From the NCBI GenBank assembly GCA_030052745.1, contig JANBVO010000020.1:558001-622000 (forward strand): DNA of 64,000 bases, in the 5' to 3' direction. Below are positions 60,109 through 64,000 of this stretch, piece after piece. The notes beneath the pieces were generated by a model that did not search any database, was not told where the DNA came from, and was given only the letters and a program-made list of their open reading frames with translations. Source of the stretch: Pleurostoma richardsiae. Taxonomy: Eukaryota > Ascomycota > Sordariomycetes > Calosphaeriales > Pleurostomataceae. The number at the start of each line of letters is the position of its first letter. Position 1 is the stretch's first letter. The translations under genes were made by a program, and so were the position numbers.

Positions 60109-60762
60109 ATGGCGCTCAACCAATACCTCCTGGCCGCTGACAACAGCCCCACGCTGCTGCCCCTCCTTCGCTCTGATCCCCCCCTCGCACGGCAGCAAGA
60201 CGAACATGGATACTCTCTTGTCCACGCTGCCGCAAGCTACAACCACCTAGATCTATTGCGAGCTCTCGTCAACGAATTTCGCGTCCCCGTCGACCTCAGA
60301 GACGAGGACTCGGAGTCTCCTCTGTTTGTGGTCGAGACCGTCGACGCGGCTCGGGTGCTCGTCGAAGAGTTGGGCGCCGATATTGCTATAACCGGACAGA
60401 GCGGGCAGACGGCACGGGAAAAGATCGAGGAGGAAGGCGACTTCCCTGACGTGGCAGAGTATCTGAAGAGCAAGGAGGTGTCCGCCGTCGCGAATGGGGG
60501 GCTGGAGCCTATCAATGCTTCTGCTTCAGTCAGTTTGTCAGCCGTTCCCGAAGGTTTAGCCGTTACCGTTGGCACCATAGACAGCGGCGATGCTTCTGAT
60601 GACCAGCCTGACCCGGAGCTCAGACGAAGGATTGAAGAGCTGGCTGCCAGGGATGACTTCAATACCGCCGTAGGTCAAGCGGAGCTCCGAAGGCTTGTTG
60701 AGGACTTTATATCTATGCAAGATATGACCGGGCAACGACAGGTCCGGCCGAGGCAAAATTAG
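60109..60762 (+). CDS. Ankyrin-repeat protein (Yar1-like)
   Basis: A single exon of 217 aa. Two to three ankyrin repeats are visible: DEHGYSLVHAAASYNHLDLL, DLRDEDSESPLFVVETVDAA and ITGQSGQTAREKIEEEGDFP. Short ankyrin proteins of this size in fungi (Yar1 in yeast, a ribosome-assembly chaperone for uS3; also uncharacterised S. pombe relatives) are the nearest I recall. The C-terminal part is acidic (SGDASDDQPDPELRRRIEEL) and ends QRQVRPRQN. There are no membrane or signal segments. The stop codon is 17 bp from the stop of the convergent Rpp40-type gene. Function by homology only. Confidence 0.85.
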   Translation: MALNQYLLAADNSPTLLPLLRSDPPLARQQDEHGYSLVHAAASYNHLDLLRALVNEFRVPVDLRDEDSESPLFVVETVDAARVLVEELGADIAITGQSGQTAREKIEEEGDFPDVAEYLKSKEVSAVANGGLEPINASASVSLSAVPEGLAVTVGTIDSGDASDDQPDPELRRRIEELAARDDFNTAVGQAELRRLVEDFISMQDMTGQRQVRPRQN

Positions 60763-60779
60763 ACAACGCCGACGGGTTG

Positions 60780-62191
60780 TTATTCGTGCGTGCTTCTCAC
60801 TTCCCACAGCATGTGCTCTGCAGGGCATTGCGGAAGTCGAAGAACTGTGCAGTCCCGATAGCCCTCCGCCATACCCTTCGCGAAGGAGGTCACTGAGAAA
60901 GAGAACCATGAGCGTGGTGGCAAGTCGAGGATGGCTTCGATGAGCGTCGTCCGGATCCAAGACGGGGAGAGAAAGCCCTCCCAAGTAATCCTACATAGTT
61001 TCTCCTCCTGGCCTTGATTGCGCTGGTCAGGGACTTGATAGCGGCTCAGATAGGGATCTATGTCATCATCACTGTGGACTCTGGGGCTCTGGAGGCGGAT
61101 GAGCGACAGCCACTCATAGACCCCAGATGCGAACGTGTCTAGACTCGCTCGGTCGCCCTCCGCGATCAAAAGGCTCGGCGGGGTCAAGGATGGCGACGAT
61201 ACACCGATGTTCATGCTCACTTCCGGCAGGCATGTAGATTTGATGGGTAGATACGCATCAAGCGGATCAGGATTAGGTGCTGGGAAGTTTGAGTCAGCCT
61301 GCAATCGGTAGGTAGTCAAAAGGCATGCGAGTCGGGGCTCTTAACACTTGGTGGTCACATTGCAAAAGAGCCATGCGACTGGCGTGTCTAGGACGGTTTT
61401 GCAAGCGTGCATGAGTCTGTCGAAGCCCTTCTTTCCTCTGAACATGGAAGGGCTCCGCAGATCGTACTCGACAACCCATCTGGGTGTCGGGTTGCGCCTT
61501 CCTCCCTGCCCTTGGGGCTTTCCTACTAAGCCGGCTCTTTCGTACGTTTCTCGTCCCAAGTACATGGCTAGCTTTCCTATGCAGAGTCAGCCCATGTAGT
61601 AGACAAACTTGAGTTCAGAAGTGAGACGTGCCGTCTCTCAGGGTATAAACATTATCGAGCCTGCTTCTTCCCTCGGATATCATCATGATATTACCTGCAT
61701 CTCTATGTTAGCAGCCGTGGCTGAGTTCTTCCATGTCCTTCCGGCTAGTGCTTGGAGGCCCGCAAAGACGGTCGGTTCCTTCAAGGGAGGCTTTGTATCT
61801 TCGGAGAAACCTCACCGACTTTGATATACTCCGTGAAGAAGGGACCTTCGAGTATATGCGCAAGAGACATAGTGACCCGGGCGAACTGCGGGGGAGGTCT
61901 TCTCTTGAGCAGCGCCTCCTGAAGGGCTTCTGCGCAATCTCGCGGTGCGATTATATCGGCCTCGGCACCTGTTAGCTGAAGGAAGCCGCACAAACCCAAG
62001 CATCCTGTCGGGAAATTATGGCCTGCAGACAATAGACAAACCTTGTAAACAAACTCCTGCGCTGCCAGGGTGGTCCAAAGCTTCCCCTTTGACGGTGGCT
62101 GCTCGAGGTTGATATGAGCCATTGTGCCATAGGTAAAGAAACATCTTGAGCCATCGTAGATCGTTTCCTGGAAGCATGGGAAGGCGGTCAT
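60780..62191 (-). CDS. RPP40: RNase P/MRP 40-kDa-type subunit (Rpp40-like)
   Basis: Exons 62042-62191, 61816-61960, 61632-61694, 61359-61576 and 60780-61298 give 364 aa. Rpp40 is a protein subunit of nuclear RNase P/MRP, which trims tRNA 5' ends and rRNA precursors. Conserved blocks are CFFTYGTMAHINLEQPPSKG, VTMSLAHILEGPFFTEYIK, NIMMISEGRSRLDNVYTLRD, ETYERAGLVGKP, then VEYDLRSPSMFRGKKGFDRL and YEWLSLIRLQSPRV. The intron after exon 3 is read as GC-AG (GACG|GCACGT), joining LRDG to KLAMYLGRETY. The acceptor of exon 2 is taken as GAG|GCC (giving VYKADIIAPRD); CAG 15 nt upstream would add five residues. The gene is split so finely that no single frame shows it. Family match is from memory but consistent over the whole length. 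Confidence 0.82.
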
Positions 62192-62790
62192 GATCAAAGC
62201 CAGGCACGTCTCGTGCTAGGAGTCAATACACCACGGCTGGCGAGGAACCGCTTGTAGTGGCTACCTGATACCGAGTAGTATGTATCTATCTCGTAGCTTA
62301 CAATGTCATGCCCTGAGTAGAGTAAGCTGTCGGGGACGGACGACGTGTGTCGAATGTGATGTGGAGAGCAGTGGAAACCCAGTGGAACCAGGCTATGGTG
62401 GTACCTTACTTGCCCTGCCTGCGAACATATACGGTGCCAGGTGCTATAGTGTAATGTTTATTTTTCCTCACACTAAGCTCGGGGATGGGTATTCCGGAAG
62501 GTAGGTAGGTAACTTAAGAAATTCTGCTGGCAAATTTCGCACTAGGGTAGGTAGGTTTTTCTAAGTAACCGCTTTTTAACCACAACAGCGACGCCATTGT
62601 GGCATTCCGAAAACAGAAGATCCGCCCTTCCCTTCTCTGATTCCCCGTCAGGCTTTTCGCTACCTCCGGTGGGATAATCACGAACGAGTAAGATAAACGG
62701 AGGTGATTCAGAGACTCGCCTGGACTATTCTTAGAGAACGTCCGCCGAGTCTTTTGGTGCCAACTTGGTGCAGGTTCTCCAGATACGGGC
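62192..62790. other. Divergent intergenic region (599 bp)
   Basis: Shared promoter space of the Rpp40-type and Trm11 genes. A GGTAGGTAGGTAAC run is at 62500-62514 and TAGGGTAGGTAGG near 62544-62556. Confidence 0.55.
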
Positions 62791-64000
62791 ATGGAGTTTC
62801 TCGTGCGCCTCACTCAGGCGCACGAGAGTTTCCGTCTTCCCGAGCTGGAGGCTCTCGCAGTCGCGGAAACCATCGATTTTAAACTCATTTCATATAGCTC
62901 AGAGGTAGGTGCATTCTTGAAGGAGCGACCGGCACGAGCCTGCAGTCGCATGCGGTTCCTTATCCGCCCCTGGAAACACATCCTCGACCTTTCCTGATTA
63001 CCCGACCACTGCTTCCTGCTACTTCTGCTTTGTCGAGGCATAGTCTCATATCGCTCTTTTCTAGTCTCCGTTCTGTATTATCTCAACCTCGTCTGCAGAA
63101 GCAGCTGGGAGACTTATTCGGCGATCTATCCTCGCCCAGAACGTCTATGAGCACTGGGGCAGCGGGAGCACATTGGAGGAACTGAAGGCAAATGTCATGT
63201 CCAAGAGCTCTCACCTCTGGGCGGAGTACTCCGAGAGTTCTTTCAAGCTGAACGTGGAGTCTTTCCAAGGCACTCGCAGTGCCACAGCCCGCCTGGATCT
63301 GATAAACTTCTTCTCCTTCCTACCATTCAACGGTCCGATCAAGATGGCCAATCCCGACCAGGAGTTCACGCTGTTTGAGGAGTGGGAGTTCAATGCCGTG
63401 AACCTAGAAATTCCCGATCCGTTACGCTACCACTTCGGGCGGCTCATCGGCAAAGGCGCCAGAGACCTTGTGCCTAAGTTTGACCTGAAGAAACGTAGGT
63501 ACATCAGCACAACCTCGATGGATTCAGAGTTGGCGCTATTGACGGCCAACCTGGCGCTTGCTGGGCCGGGGAAGCTGTTTTACGATCCATTCGTTGGTAC
63601 TGGAAGCTTCCCCATCGCCTGCGCGCAGTTTGGTGCGATGAGCTGGGGCAGCGATATCGACGGGCGGGCTGTCAGAGGAGAAGACGGGAAATTTCAAAGG
63701 AAAAGGGGTGAGAAGACGCTAGAAGGTAATTTCAGACAGTACGGCTTGCTTTCTGGACTCGGTGATGTCTTCGCTGCTGACTTGACAAACCCGCCGATCC
63801 GCCGGGCTGCGATCTCGGGTGCCGGTGAAACTGCGCCAGTACGAATCTTCGACGGCATTGTTTGCGACCCGCCATATGGCGTGCGGGAGGGCCTCCGAGT
63901 CCTGGGCTGCCGCGACCCGGAGAAGACTCCTTGGGTCGTTGAGGCTGGGGTCGCGAGACATAAGTATGTTCAAGACGTACAGCTTCTGGCACAGCACGCT
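62791..64000 (+). CDS. TRM11: tRNA (guanine-N2-)-methyltransferase Trm11, truncated by right edge
   Basis: Exons 62791-62904 and 63065 to beyond 64000; 350 residues are visible and the frame is open at the edge. Trm11 with Trm112 methylates G10 of tRNA (m2G10). The N-terminus MEFLVRLTQAHESFRLPELE begins the THUMP-like region; exon 2 starts SPFCIISTS and continues ILAQNVYEHWG. The Rossmann methyltransferase domain has motif I DPFVGTGSFPIACAQFGA (from residue 212), GSDIDGR and the catalytic DPPYG (306-310, VCDPPYGVREGLR). The 160-nt intron is longer than usual; its acceptor TTTTCTAG|TCTCCG restores the conserved YSSE-SPFC. It is cytosolic. The C-terminus is outside the window. Confidence 0.93.

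Overview
The window is a piece of nuclear genome from a filamentous ascomycete (Pezizomycotina), most likely a Sordariomycete. Genes are broken by short spliceosomal introns, mostly 48-80 nt, with fungal branch sites (CTRAC-like). The gene set includes a class II hydrophobin, a Zn2Cys6 transcription factor and an Ish1-repeat protein. An AT-rich island shows the CpA/TpG loss left by repeat-induced point mutation (RIP), and intergenic DNA is full of GGTACC/CCTAGG-type short repeats. I see no prokaryotic operon, CRISPR array, convincing tRNA or rRNA.

I rebuilt 25 protein genes by joining exons from conserved family sequence, splice sites and reading phase. Left part (1-23 kb): an edge-truncated unknown gene; a secreted nucleoside hydrolase; a secreted protein with two cupredoxin domains and a ferritin-like tail; a SUR7-type membrane protein; a mitochondrial carrier of the S-adenosylmethionine type; a UPF0643-like protein; eIF3h; adenosylhomocysteinase; a D-2-hydroxyacid dehydrogenase; and a Zn2Cys6 factor. 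Middle (23-46 kb): a Cid2/Mix23-like protein, the NatA subunit Naa15, the RIP-degraded island (about 30.2-33.0 kb), a sphingoid-base kinase, Rrp1/Nop52, a dihydropyrimidinase-type amidohydrolase, the Ish1-repeat protein, and the hydrophobin in a gene-poor stretch. Right part (48-64 kb): proteasome Rpt5, a small membrane protein, mitochondrial ribosomal uL10m, anthranilate phosphoribosyltransferase, tRNA ligase, an ankyrin protein, an RNase P Rpp40-type subunit, and Trm11 running off the right edge.

Most genes are housekeeping and not functionally linked. Two loose groupings stand out. The SAM carrier and adenosylhomocysteinase both belong to methyl-group metabolism. Three tRNA-maturation proteins (Trl1, Rpp40-type, Trm11) lie within the last 8 kb. 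The accessory material is the secreted genes at the left, the RIP island, and the gene-poor 39-48 kb region with the hydrophobin. I found no clear new multi-gene system; the most unusual single gene is the cupredoxin-cupredoxin-ferritin fusion.
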